Positions 8,325-17,547 of a stretch of 64,000 bases of DNA are shown here, piece after piece. Within the stretch, counting starts at the first letter, position 1. The number at the start of each line of letters is the position of its first letter. This DNA is from Bog-473 sp963706555 (GTDB lineage: Bacteria; Actinomycetota; Acidimicrobiia; Acidimicrobiales; RAAP-2). The DNA lies in contig OY970164.1 of the NCBI GenBank assembly GCA_963706555.1, forward strand, positions 2,604,001-2,668,000, written 5' to 3'. The position numbers were made by a program, and so were the translations under genes. The notes beneath the pieces were generated by a model that was not told where the DNA came from, did no database searches, and saw only the letters and a program-made list of their open reading frames with translations.

Positions 8325-9537
8325 TCAGTCGACGGCTTCGAATATCGCGGTGAGGCCCTGACCGCCGCCGATGCACATGGTCTCGAGACCCAAGGAGGCT
8401 CCTCGTCGGTCCATTTCCCTGAGCAACGTGGCCAGAATACGTCCCCCAGTAGCGCCCACCGGATGGCCGAGCGAAATGCCCGATCCGTGCACATTGAGGC
8501 GATCGAAGTCCGAAGCCTTGAAGTCCCACTCCCGGGTGCAGGCCAGCACCTGGGAGGCGAACGCCTCGTTGAGCTCGATCAAGGGGATATCGGCCAGCGA
8601 CAGGCCGGCCCGATCGAGAGCTTTGGCCGTGGCCGGGACGGGCCCGATGCCCATGCGCTCCGGTTCCACTCCGGCGACGGCCCATGACCGCAATCGGGCC
8701 AGCGGACGCAGCCCGAGTTCGGCTGCCTTCTCGGGGAAGGTAACGAGGCAGACCGACGCGCCGTCGTTCTGGCCGCTCGAGTTGCCCGCGGTCACGGTGG
8801 AGTCGGCATCTTGCCGGAGCATCACCGGCCGTAGTGCGGCGAGGGATTCGAGTGTGGTGTCCGGGCGTGGGTGCTCATCGGCGCTGACGACCCGGTCACC
8901 CTTGCCGCGGTGCACGGTGAACGGGACGATCTCCTCGTCGAACAGCCCCTTCTCCTGTGCTGCCACCGCACGTTGATGGGACCGCAGCGCGAATTCGTCC
9001 TGCTCCTCCCGTGGGATCGCGGTACTCCCGCCGCAGGTTCTCCGCGGTCTCGATCATCCCTCCGGGCACGGGGTAGTTGAGGCCGCCCGACGTCACTCGA
9101 CCACGCGCCAGACGGTCGTACATCACGGTGTTCTCCGACCCGGCCCCCCATCGCATGGCGGTTGTATAGAACTCGGACTGGCTCATGCTCTCGACGCCGC
9201 CGGCCAGGACGATCTCGCTGGCTCCGGTCTGCACTTGCATCGCGGCGTTGATGATGGTCTGCAGTCCGGAGCCACAGCGTCGGTCGAGCTGGTAGCCGGT
9301 CACCGAAATAGGCAGGTCGGCGTCGAGGGCGGCCACGCGGCCGATACCCGGAGCCTCACCGTTGGGGTAACACTGCCCGAGGAGCACGTCGTCGATCTGC
9401 TCGGGTGCGACCCCGGTCCGCGCCACGAGGGCGCGGATCAGGGCGGCGGCGAGGTCGGCGGCCGGCACATCGCGGAAAACCCCGCCGTAACGTCCGACCG
9501 GGGTGCGCAGCGGTTCGCAGATGACAGCATTTCTCAT
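8325..9537 (-). pseudogene. Thiolase (acetyl-CoA acyltransferase), frameshifted
   Basis: Complete thiolase interrupted by one frameshift. The first part, 9537 to 9019, encodes MRNAVICEPLRTPVGRYGG through the nucleophile segment LDRRCGSGLQ and ends at ENLRREYR. The second, from 9017 down, continues with IPREEQDEFALRSHQ, then SGQNDGAS, NVHGSGISLGHP (catalytic His) and CIGGGQG (second Cys). One extra base, best placed at 9018 (a C on the plus strand within ATCGCGG), explains the break. Removing it gives 403 residues, normal for the family. It would cleave 3-ketoacyl-CoA at the end of a beta-oxidation round. Both halves keep all active-site residues, so a sequencing error or very recent mutation is likely. 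An SDR and CoA-transferase lie upstream on the same strand. Confidence 0.88.
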
Positions 9538-9553
9538 CGTTTCGGACCCTTTC

Positions 9554-10297
9554 TTACATGTACCGGCCACCGGTCACTTCGAGCACTGTGCCGGTGATGT
9601 ACGCGGAGAGCTTCGAGGCCAAGAACAGCGCCGCGTCGGCTACCTCGGAGACCTCGCCGGCCCGGGCCATGGGGATCTCCGCCAGCTTCTGCTCCCATAT
9701 GTCAGGTCGCATGGCCTCAGTCATGGCGGTGCGGATGAGGCCGGGTTGAATCGCATTGACGCGTACGCCGACGTGCGCCAGTTCTTTTGCCGACGCTTTG
9801 GTGAGGCCGACGAGGCCGGCTTTGGCCGTACTGTAATTCGTCTGGCCGATGTTGCCGACCTTGCCCGAGATCGACGACATGTTGACAATGGAGCCGCTCT
9901 GCTGTTCCCGCATGACGGCTGCGGCGGCCCGGGTGCCGAGCCAGGCACCCTGCAAATGCACGTCGATGACGGTCCGGAAGTCCTCGAGGGTCATGCGGCG
10001 CAGCGTCGCATCACGGGTCACGCCCGCGTTGTTCACGATGATGTCGAGCCTCCCGAGCTCGGCCACGCAGCGGCCCACCATGGCCTCGACCTCGGACTCT
10101 GAAGTGACGTCGCAGCGCACGGCCAGGGCGCGTGACCCGCCCGCAACGAGCTCCGCCGCGGCTTGTTCTGCGGCATCGAGATTCACATCGCCGATGACAA
10201 TTGCTGCACCCTCGCGGGCAAAGGTCTCGACGATGGCCCGTCCGATTCCCTGTGCCGCGCCCGTGACGACGGCGGTCTTGTCATCCAACAAACCCAT
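9554..10297 (-). CDS. SDR family oxidoreductase (FabG-like)
   Basis: Classical short-chain dehydrogenase of 247 residues resembling 3-oxoacyl reductases. It has TGAAQGIGRA for NAD(P) binding, NNAG at strand 4, the catalytic Ser in NMSSISGKVG, YSTAK with Tyr and Lys, and a C-terminal AYITGTVLEVTGGRYM. In this operon it could act as 3-hydroxyacyl-CoA dehydrogenase before the thiolase, whose start is 16 bases downstream (inference). The ATG at 10297 has GGGG 8-9 nt upstream; an ATG two codons earlier is too close to that site. Confidence 0.88.
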   Translation of the reverse strand: MGLLDDKTAVVTGAAQGIGRAIVETFAREGAAIVIGDVNLDAAEQAAAELVAGGSRALAVRCDVTSESEVEAMVGRCVAELGRLDIIVNNAGVTRDATLRRMTLEDFRTVIDVHLQGAWLGTRAAAAVMREQQSGSIVNMSSISGKVGNIGQTNYSTAKAGLVGLTKASAKELAHVGVRVNAIQPGLIRTAMTEAMRPDIWEQKLAEIPMARAGEVSEVADAALFLASKLSAYITGTVLEVTGGRYM

Positions 10298-10357
10298 GAA
10301 CATCGCCCCTGTGATTGTGCGTGGCGCTAGCTGCGCGACGGCCCGATACCACGGTGC

Positions 10358-11539
10358 TCATACCACCGCGTCATTGCGGAGCAGAGCAATTTCGTCCGAA
10401 GAATACCCGAGTTCGCCCAGTATCGAATCCGTGTGCTGGCCCAGCGCGGGCACGGCGTCCAGCCGCTGGTGCCAGTCGTCCGATTCGGGCGGTGCGAGCA
10501 GGGAGGGGAGTGACCCGACGGGTGAGTCCACTTGTTGCCAACGACCGCGCTGCTCGAGTTGGGCATGACCGATGACGTCCTTCACCGTGTTGTACCTCGA
10601 GTTGCCGATCCCGGCCGCGTCGGCGACCGACTGAATTTCGGCCAACGGGAGCTGGCGCGTCCACGCGGTGATGGCCTCGTCGATGACGTCGCGTTCGGCG
10701 CAACGTGCGACGTTGGTGGCGAATTTCGGGTCGGCGGCGAGATCTGGTCTTTCGATCATCTGGAGCGCGAGCCGCTGCCATTCGCGGTCATTTGTCGTGC
10801 CGAGCACGACCGTCTGTCCGTCGCTGGTGGGGTAGCCACCGTAAGGAGCGACCATCGGTGTGCTCATGCCGTTGGGCTGGCGCTCCTCGCCGGTGTGCCG
10901 GGTGTACTGCAGGGCGAATCCCATGAACTCGGAGATGACGTCGAACATGCTGATGCTGATGGCCGCACCGACCCCGGTCCGCTCTCGTGCGAACAACGCG
11001 GCGAGCACGCTGGTTAAGCAATAGAGGCCTGTGCCCATGTCGGCGACCGGTGGGCCCGCTTTGGCCGGAGCTCCCGGGAGACCCGTGATGGAGCACAACC
11101 CTCCCTCGGCCTGAATGAGCAAGTCGTACGCCCGCTTCTCGTCGTAAGGACCGCCGACGCCGTACCCCGATATGTCCACGCCGATCGCTCTCGGGAAACG
11201 GGCCACGATGTCGGCGGCGGCGATGCCCAAACGGTGGGCGGATCCGGGCGCCAGGTTCTGGATCACGACGTCCGTCTGGGTCAGCAATCGGGTCAGGATC
11301 TCATGGGCGGCGGGGTGTTTGATGTCGAGGGTAAGGGACTCCTTGTTGCGGTTCAGCCAGACGAAGTACGACGCCATGCCGTGCACTGCATCGTCGTAGG
11401 CGCGGGTGAAGTCCCCCCCTACCCGGTGTTCCACCTTGATCACCCGTGCGCCGAGATCTCCCAGGTGTCGGCTGCAAAATGGCGCGGCTACCGCCTGTTC
11501 GAACGAGACCACCGTGAGCCCGGTCAGGGGGAGCGTCAA
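10358..11539 (-). CDS. Class III CoA-transferase (CaiB/BaiF family)
   Basis: CoA-transferase of 393 residues that would move CoA between two carboxylic acids. Family features are LTVVSFEQAVAAPFCSRHLG, DLGARVIKVEH, the conserved NRNKESLTLDIKHP tract, and an Asp in the ADMGTGLYC segment at the position of the catalytic aspartate. The start is TTG with GGAAAGG about 7 nt upstream. It is the first gene of a minus-strand unit with the SDR and thiolase, consistent with a short beta-oxidation-like route. Two other CoA-transferases lie at 16320 and 42216. Confidence 0.9.
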   Translation of the reverse strand: MTLPLTGLTVVSFEQAVAAPFCSRHLGDLGARVIKVEHRVGGDFTRAYDDAVHGMASYFVWLNRNKESLTLDIKHPAAHEILTRLLTQTDVVIQNLAPGSAHRLGIAAADIVARFPRAIGVDISGYGVGGPYDEKRAYDLLIQAEGGLCSITGLPGAPAKAGPPVADMGTGLYCLTSVLAALFARERTGVGAAISISMFDVISEFMGFALQYTRHTGEERQPNGMSTPMVAPYGGYPTSDGQTVVLGTTNDREWQRLALQMIERPDLAADPKFATNVARCAERDVIDEAITAWTRQLPLAEIQSVADAAGIGNSRYNTVKDVIGHAQLEQRGRWQQVDSPVGSLPSLLAPPESDDWHQRLDAVPALGQHTDSILGELGYSSDEIALLRNDAVV

Positions 11540-12072
11540 TGTGCAACCTTTCCGATGTTCTGTCTCCGCTGAGGCGGAGGCCCCTCATGTATCTGAGCTG
11601 GGGTTTTGCGTATCGCTTGGTATCGACTGCCTCGTGCTCGCGCTCGACCATAGCTGTGATTGTTCTTGGCCAGCTAGGACGACTTTGGAGGTGGAGGCCT
11701 TCGTGGAAACGAGGTGGCCAGGCGAATGATCGATGCTCGTCGGCAATAGTCCGTCCCGTTGCAGGACTTGATGCCGCGAAGGTCCTTGTCGATCCGGAGG
11801 CCTGATCCGTTGACAAATCGGGAACGAGGTTGTTACGGTTCGGGCTGCAGTATTTTGATATCAATATCAATATAAATTGAGGGGGCGCAAAGCGTCACGA
11901 CTATTCGGCGCGCAACGGTCGGCTGGCCCCGGTTGGAAATTGCCCGACTCAGCCTTCCGGTGAGCAAGTCACCAATCCAATCTCGGGAGCGCAGCACAGA
12001 ACGGCAGACGAACCAGCGGATGGAGGCGGGCCGGGCACGGATTGAAGAGTGCGTCCGCTGCGGGGAGGGAAA
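11540..12072. other. Divergent intergenic region with A/T-rich palindromes
   Basis: This 533-base region lies between the CoA-transferase (-) and the alpha/beta hydrolase (+). I find no convincing gene; the open frames on both strands are shadow-like. Its one striking element is the A/T-rich palindromic block at 11851-11880, listed separately. Confidence 0.6.
11855..11880. promoter_or_regulatory. Two adjacent palindromes, candidate operator
   Basis: TTGATATCAA (11855-11864) is a perfect 10-bp palindrome. Two bases later TCAAT-ATAA-ATTGA (11867-11880) is a second inverted repeat with 5-bp arms. The block is almost entirely A/T inside a GC-rich genome and lies about 190 bases before the hydrolase start. 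This is what a TetR- or MarR-type operator overlapping a promoter would look like, but no regulator gene is adjacent. Confidence 0.45.
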
Positions 12073-13489
12073 ATGGCGAGGATCGTCCAGAAGCTCGGGC
12101 ACGACGGCTCTGGTGGGCCGTTCGAGTCGGTCGCCGACGAGGTCACCACGGTGGGGGGCGTCGAAGAGGAGTTCATTTTCGAAGGCGTTGCGACCCAGTT
12201 CGGGTTGACGGGCGGATCCAGCGAGTATCCCGCCGATGGGCGCTGGGACGCCGAACCTATGAGCGAACGACCGTTTCGATCTCGCTTCGTTCTGCTCCGG
12301 CCCGCGGATGCCACTCGCTTCAATGGGGTAGTGATCGCCCAGTGGAACAACGTCTCGGGCGGTCAGGACAAGTTCATCGGCCCCTCCCTCGCGTCGCAGT
12401 TGATCGAGGATGGTTTCGCCGTGGTCGGCGTGACGACACAGCATGTCGGTGTCCACGGCATCCCCAACACGGGCGAGGTGAGTGAGTACTTCGGCACCGT
12501 CATCACAAACCCGCCCGGTCTCCGAAACTTCGATCCTGACCGCTATGGCACGTTGGAGCATCCTGGGGATGGCTTCTGCTACGACATCTTCAGGCAGGCC
12601 GCAGAGCTTCTCGGGCGGGATCGAGCTCGCGACCCGCGACCCGCTCGCGGGATTCGACGTCCGTCACGTCGTCGCCACCGGTGGCTCCCAGTCGGCTTGC
12701 AGACTGGCGAGTTACATCGACGCGGTGGCGCCGCTGAACTCCGCCATCGACGGGTACCTCCTGACCGTCTATGCGGGCAACCCCTGCGCCCTCGACCCGG
12801 CGACCGCGCCTGCTCGCCTCGAAGAGACCGGCGACAACCGGTCCGTGAACATACTGCCTTTCCGGAAGTACAAGGTCCGGGAAGACCTGCTGGTGCCGGT
12901 GCTCATCCTCAACTCCGAGACCGAAGCCGGGCAATGCCACCCGAACACACAACCGGACTCGGACCTCATCCACTGGTGGGAGGTCGCAGGAACCAGCCAC
13001 GTCGGGCTCCTCCCCGCAGACCAGCTGGACTCCATGTTCGGAGGCGCCGGCCTTGCTGAAGCATTGGTTCCTCCCGGCATCTGCCGAGTGTCCTTCGCCG
13101 AGATGAACCGTGCGGCACTCCACGCGCTACGCCGTTGGGTGGAAGTTGGCGAGGCGCCGCCGAAGCAGCCGCGGCTCTTCAAGCAGGGCGATCCGCCGTC
13201 ACTTCCGCGAGACGAGCACGGGAACGCGGTCGGCGGTATCCGTTGGCCGGAAGTTGAGGCGCCGACCGCCACACACGTCGGCGAAAGCCCGACGGAGGGC
13301 TTCATTAACTTGATGGGCAGTACGACGCCGTTCTTGCCCGAGAAGATCACATCGCTTTACCGAGATCGAAAGGACTGGCTGGACCGGTACGACAAGGCGA
13401 CGCAACGCCTGGTCGAGGTGCAATTGCTGCTTCCCGATGACGGAGCGCGGATCGTGGCGCGGGCATCGACGCGCGAGTTGCCCTTCTGA
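12073..13489 (+). pseudogene. Alpha/beta hydrolase domain protein, frameshifted (copy 1)
   Basis: Paralogue of the intact 445-residue protein at 14907-16244. The first frame (from ATG 12073, GGGAGG upstream) matches from MARIVQK through FNGVVIAQWNNVSGG and EHPGDGFCYDIF. The second frame resumes with DPLAGFDVRHVVATGGSQSA, NAVGGIRWPEVEAP and the end ELPF. The break falls at 12634-12637, inside a perfect 7-bp tandem duplication GACCCGC-GACCCGC (12631-12644). Removing one base gives the same residue count as copy 2; removing the 7-bp copy also restores the frame but leaves two residues fewer. The likely nucleophile Ser in GGSQSA lies in the second frame. Function unknown beyond the predicted hydrolase fold. 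Confidence 0.8.
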
Positions 13490-13560
13490 GGATCTTCTCT
13501 CCGATGCCCAGAAGGCAGCGGCGCTTTCATGCCATTGATCACTGACGAAAAGAGGGGGAC

Positions 13561-14802
13561 ATGATCAGAAGAAAAGTACGGATCACGCTGAGCTCGGCCC
13601 TGATCGCCATGGGGGGACTTGTCGGGATCACTGCGGCAAGTGGCGGGGCGGCCGAAGCAAGCCCTGCTCCGATCACGATCGGCGTCATTATCTCTTTGAG
13701 CGGCGCTGTGTCGGCGAATGTGCCCGCGAGTAAGGCCCTGGGTGGCCTGATCGCTCGGGTCAACGTGCAGAACGCGCAAGGAGGAGTGAACGGCCACCAG
13801 ATCAAGCTCAAGGTCGTTGATGACCAGTCCACTTCGACAGGCAATCAGCTCGCAGCGAAAGTCCTTGTTGACAACGATCACGTCTTCGCCGTCATGGACG
13901 AGTCGACGCTGGCGTTCGGCGGAGCGAAGTATTTGCAAGAGAAGGGAATCCCTGTCGTCGGAGCAGGCGTCGACGGGCCAGAGTGGGGTGAACAGCCCTA
14001 TACCAATATGTTTACGACCGAGAGCCTTGTTTCAACCCCGTTCAACGGTATCTACTACACCTATTCCACGCTCGGGAATTTCTTCAAGTCTATTGGCATC
14101 ACAAAGCTCGCCGGAGTCGGCTATAGCATTCCAGCGGCAGTGCAGGCGCAAAAGGCGATGTTCGATGCTGCCACGGCAGCCGGAATAAAGAAGTGCTACG
14201 ACGACAGCAGTGTCCCCCTGGGGGGCGTCAACTTCACGACGACAGCACTGGCGATCAAAGCAGCAGGCTGCAATGGCGCAGTCGGCACTACGACGATTCA
14301 GTCGACGGTTGCGCTGAGCGAAGCTCTCAAGCAGGCCGGCGCAACTACCAAGCAGTTCTTCTATGAGGGGTACACCCAGGCATCACTAGAACAACCACAA
14401 GCAATGAAACAGTACGATGGGGCATACTTCATATCAACCTTCCCCACTCAGAACCCAAACAGTGCAACCAAGACGATGCTGGCAGCACTGAAAAGGTATG
14501 CGGGCTACAAAGGTGGCATTCCGGACGCTGCACCGCAATACGTAGACGGGGATCTGATGATTAAGGGTTTGGAGGGCGCCGGGAAGAATCCGACGCGGGC
14601 AGCCTTTATCTCCAATCTTCGGAAGGTCGGGAACTACACAGCAGGTGGCCTCCTTCCAAGCGCGATCACCTTCCAACACTTCGGAACGCTCGGCATGTTG
14701 CCGAAGGTGGAATGCGAGACATTCGCGCGTGCACAAGGCGACGCGTTCGTCCCAGTCGACGGAGGGAAGCCCGTGTGCGGCAAGCGCATTCCCATCAGGT
14801 GA
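13561..14802 (+). CDS. Solute-binding protein, branched-chain amino acid ABC type
   Basis: Secreted periplasmic-binding-fold protein of 413 residues, of the Leu/Ile/Val-binding (type I) family. It starts with a Sec signal peptide (basic MIRRKVR, hydrophobic core, AxA-like AAEAS near residue 34) and then ITIGVIISLSGAVS, typical of the first strand. There is no lipobox cysteine. In this genome such proteins probably bind aromatic or other carboxylic acids rather than amino acids (inference). No permease or ATPase genes are nearby. AGGGGG precedes the ATG. Its codon use looks less GC-rich than that of its neighbours. It lies between the two paralogous hydrolase genes. Confidence 0.85.
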   Translation: MIRRKVRITLSSALIAMGGLVGITAASGGAAEASPAPITIGVIISLSGAVSANVPASKALGGLIARVNVQNAQGGVNGHQIKLKVVDDQSTSTGNQLAAKVLVDNDHVFAVMDESTLAFGGAKYLQEKGIPVVGAGVDGPEWGEQPYTNMFTTESLVSTPFNGIYYTYSTLGNFFKSIGITKLAGVGYSIPAAVQAQKAMFDAATAAGIKKCYDDSSVPLGGVNFTTTALAIKAAGCNGAVGTTTIQSTVALSEALKQAGATTKQFFYEGYTQASLEQPQAMKQYDGAYFISTFPTQNPNSATKTMLAALKRYAGYKGGIPDAAPQYVDGDLMIKGLEGAGKNPTRAAFISNLRKVGNYTAGGLLPSAITFQHFGTLGMLPKVECETFARAQGDAFVPVDGGKPVCGKRIPIR

Positions 14803-14906
14803 TTTCAAAAATCCTTCCGGAGCGGTTCACGAAGGTTCTCGCACGAAAAGGTTATAGACAGTCGAAAGCCCATTGAAGAGATGCGGGCCCATAGCACGGA
14901 GAGCTC

Positions 14907-16244
14907 ATGGCAAGAATCGTTGCGCAGGTAGACGGAACACCGATGAACTCGGTCGCGGACGGCGTCGCGAAGGTCGGCGGGGCCGAGAAGGAATATTTCT
15001 TCGAGGGCACGGCGACGCGCTATCGACTCGCGGAGGGTGTCACGGAGTACCCGACGGATGGTCGATGGAATGCGGAGCCAACCGACGAGCAGCCGTTCCG
15101 CACGCGGATGTTAGTGCTGCGTCCCGACGATCCAACCCGATTCAACGGCACGGTGATCGTCGAATGGAACAACGTTTCGGCCGGCGAGAATTTCTTCCTG
15201 AGCCGCAGTGCCCCCGAACTCCTCAAAGACGGCTTCGCCGTCGTTGGTGTTTCCGCCCAGTTGCTGGGAGTGGAAGGGGTACCGGACACGCCGATCCCGT
15301 CTCTGAAGAGTGACAACCCGCAGCGCTACGGGTCGATGAGCCACCCATCGGACGACTACTCCTACGATATGTTCGCCCAAGCGGGTGGGCTCCTCGGTCC
15401 GAATCGACCTCATGATATCGACCCTCTCGAGGGGCTGGAGGTTCGCCACCTCATAGCGGTCGGCGTTTCGCAGTCAAGCGCCCGGTTGGCCGGGTATGTC
15501 AATGGGGTTCATGCCGTGACGTCGGTCTACGACGCCTTCCTCCTGGTCGTCTACCCGAACAGTCCCTGCGCACTCAACAGTGCTTCTGCACCCGCCGAGT
15601 TGCCACAGACGTTCGGCCCCAACGGATTTCATCTTCTCGAGTGGTATCGGCACGTCCTCCGAGACGATCTCGAAGTGCCAATCATCGTGTTGAACTCTGA
15701 ATCTGAAGCGTCGGAATGCCATCCAAACAGCCAGCCCGACACCGACTTGTTGCGGTGGTGGGAGATTGCGGGGACGAGCCATACCAGCGTGGGCACGTTT
15801 GAGGAGTTGGAAGCGATGGGGTTTGCCGTGGGGACCAGGGTGTCGTTCGCACCGGCCTTGCGTGGCGCATTCCACGCACTGCAGCGTTGGCTCGTCTCGG
15901 GGAGAGCGCCGCAGCACCAGCCGCGGCTCTTGAAGGAGGGCACACCCCCGCGCTTCCGCCGCGATGAGCACGGAAACGCCATTGACGGCATCCAATGGCC
16001 CGACCTCGCAGCGCCGCTCGCCACTCATGCCGCCGAACGAATCGAAGGCGACGGCAGCAGCCTCTTGCGGGGTTCGAGTATTCCGTTTCCGGCTGAAAAG
16101 GTCAACGAGCTCTATCCCGATCACGCCGCCTGGTTTGCCAAATACCAGGTGGCGGTCGAGCAACTCGTACAAGCGGGCGTCATCCTCCCGGACGACGGCG
16201 CCTCCCTGCTGGCGAAAGCCGAGGGACGACCGCTGCCCTCCTAG
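14907..16244 (+). CDS. Alpha/beta hydrolase domain-containing protein (copy 2)
   Basis: Intact 445-residue member of the same family as 12073-13489. It is probably cytoplasmic, since no signal peptide is evident. Key segments: RFNGTVIVEWNNVSAG near 80-95, YGSMSHPSDDYSYDMF near 145-160, the nucleophile-elbow-like GVSQSS, WWEIAGTSHTSVG with a candidate catalytic His, and a DEHGNAIDGIQWPD stretch shared with copy 1. The family is annotated as alpha/beta hydrolase domain without an assigned reaction. GGAG precedes the ATG. It follows the solute-binding protein by about 100 bases and precedes a CoA-transferase, so hydrolysis of an imported ester or lactone before CoA transfer is a plausible but unproven role. 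Confidence 0.8.
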   Translation: MARIVAQVDGTPMNSVADGVAKVGGAEKEYFFEGTATRYRLAEGVTEYPTDGRWNAEPTDEQPFRTRMLVLRPDDPTRFNGTVIVEWNNVSAGENFFLSRSAPELLKDGFAVVGVSAQLLGVEGVPDTPIPSLKSDNPQRYGSMSHPSDDYSYDMFAQAGGLLGPNRPHDIDPLEGLEVRHLIAVGVSQSSARLAGYVNGVHAVTSVYDAFLLVVYPNSPCALNSASAPAELPQTFGPNGFHLLEWYRHVLRDDLEVPIIVLNSESEASECHPNSQPDTDLLRWWEIAGTSHTSVGTFEELEAMGFAVGTRVSFAPALRGAFHALQRWLVSGRAPQHQPRLLKEGTPPRFRRDEHGNAIDGIQWPDLAAPLATHAAERIEGDGSSLLRGSSIPFPAEKVNELYPDHAAWFAKYQVAVEQLVQAGVILPDDGASLLAKAEGRPLPS

Positions 16245-16319
16245 GGTCCGTGCGCGAGCTCGGCGTATGGCCTTGATCCGCATGACCGTCGAAGGGTGTC
16301 CGTGTAGAGTCGCTGCGCA

Positions 16320-17489
16320 GTGGGGGCGCTCGACGGTTTCCGAGTGGTGGAGGCTGGCCTGAACGTCCAGGGGCCACAGGCTGCGGCGATCCTTCGAGAC
16401 TGGGGCGCCGACGTTATCAAGGTTGAGCTCCCTGGGGTGGGCGATCAGAGCCGCTCGCTGCCTGCGGCTCCTCATGACGAACGCTCGGGATATTTCATCG
16501 CATGCAATCGAGGGAAACGGAGCGTCACGGTTGACTTGCGCCTCCCGGCCGGAGCAGAGGTGTTCCTTCGACTGGCCGAAACAGCAGATGTTGTGATTGC
16601 AAACTTCAAACCGGGAACGATGGATTCCTGGGGCCTGGGTTACGAAGTTCTGGCCGCGAGGAACTCGGGTCTGATCTACGGGATGGGGTCGACATTCGGC
16701 TCCCGAGGTCCCGACGCCTTACGGGAAGGGACCGATCTGAGTGGTCAAGCTGCCGGGGGGTTGATTTCCACGACCGGTGTCGACGGCGGCGAACCTACCC
16801 CGGTCGGCGCGACCGTCGCTGATCACATTGCATCTCTCAATCTGGCAGCCGGGGTTCTCGCTGCGCTTCTTGCCCGGTCTCGAACCCAACGAGGCCAGAG
16901 GGTGGAGGCTTCGCTGATCGGTGGTCAGATCTGGGCTCAAGCCAGTGAGATTACCGCATTTCTCCTCTCGGGTTCCGTTCCAGGGAGGGCCAACCGCGGC
17001 AACGCACTCGTCCCCGGCCTCTACAGCCTGTTTCCGACCGCTGACGGCTGGATCGCAATTTCCGGTGTGCGCGGTCCCCAGCGAGCCGTCTTCTTCGACT
17101 TGATGGGTAGTCCCGATCTCTTGGAACGGCACGGTACGGGGTTGTATTCGACCTCCGACAAGCAGACGATCTATGCGCAGCTATCGCCGTTGTTCCAGGC
17201 GCGCCCCACTGCGGAATGGTGCAAGATCCTGCAGGAAGCCGGCATCCGTCATGCCGCGGTTCGTGACTACCAGCAGATCGTCGAGGATCCAGGGGTCTGG
17301 GAGAACGAGTATCTGGTCCGATCACCCTCCGGTCAGGCGATGGTCGGAACCCCGGTCCTTTTCAGCGACACCCCAGGTGCACCTGCGGCGGAGGCACCTC
17401 ACCTGGGCCAGCACACCGAAGAGCTCCTTCTGGAGTTTGGTTACTCATGGGCTGAGATAGCAGACCTGTCAGCCATCGGGGCGATCTGA
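16320..17489 (+). CDS. Class III CoA-transferase (CaiB/BaiF family)
   Basis: CoA-transferase of 389 residues. It has FRVVEAGLNVQGPQAAAIL, WGADVIKVELPGVGDQSR, CNRGKRSVTVDLR and, in the catalytic-Asp region, PVGATVADHIASLNLAAG (Asp in VADH). The start is GTG; no clear Shine-Dalgarno is visible, but a TAGAGT hexamer ends 9 nt upstream, so a near-leaderless transcript is possible. It closes the plus-strand unit that contains the hydrolases and binding protein, and faces the TIGR03084-like gene. Confidence 0.88.
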   Translation: MGALDGFRVVEAGLNVQGPQAAAILRDWGADVIKVELPGVGDQSRSLPAAPHDERSGYFIACNRGKRSVTVDLRLPAGAEVFLRLAETADVVIANFKPGTMDSWGLGYEVLAARNSGLIYGMGSTFGSRGPDALREGTDLSGQAAGGLISTTGVDGGEPTPVGATVADHIASLNLAAGVLAALLARSRTQRGQRVEASLIGGQIWAQASEITAFLLSGSVPGRANRGNALVPGLYSLFPTADGWIAISGVRGPQRAVFFDLMGSPDLLERHGTGLYSTSDKQTIYAQLSPLFQARPTAEWCKILQEAGIRHAAVRDYQQIVEDPGVWENEYLVRSPSGQAMVGTPVLFSDTPGAPAAEAPHLGQHTEELLLEFGYSWAEIADLSAIGAI

Positions 17490-17547
17490 TCCGCTCCGCG
17501 ACTCAGCCCGGTGCAACCGGCGGGAGCCGGACTTCCTCGACCCGGGG

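Noticed and set aside
11833..12561. 242-residue minus-strand frame across the divergent region
   Set aside because: Overlaps the hydrolase gene antisense and runs through the A/T-rich operator; composition is shadow-like.
15474..16475. 333-residue minus-strand frame
   Set aside because: Antisense to the intact hydrolase gene, Arg-rich shadow.
17490..17547. Hairpin CCGG-TGCAA-CCGG as terminator
   Set aside because: Stem of only four base pairs; too weak to call.
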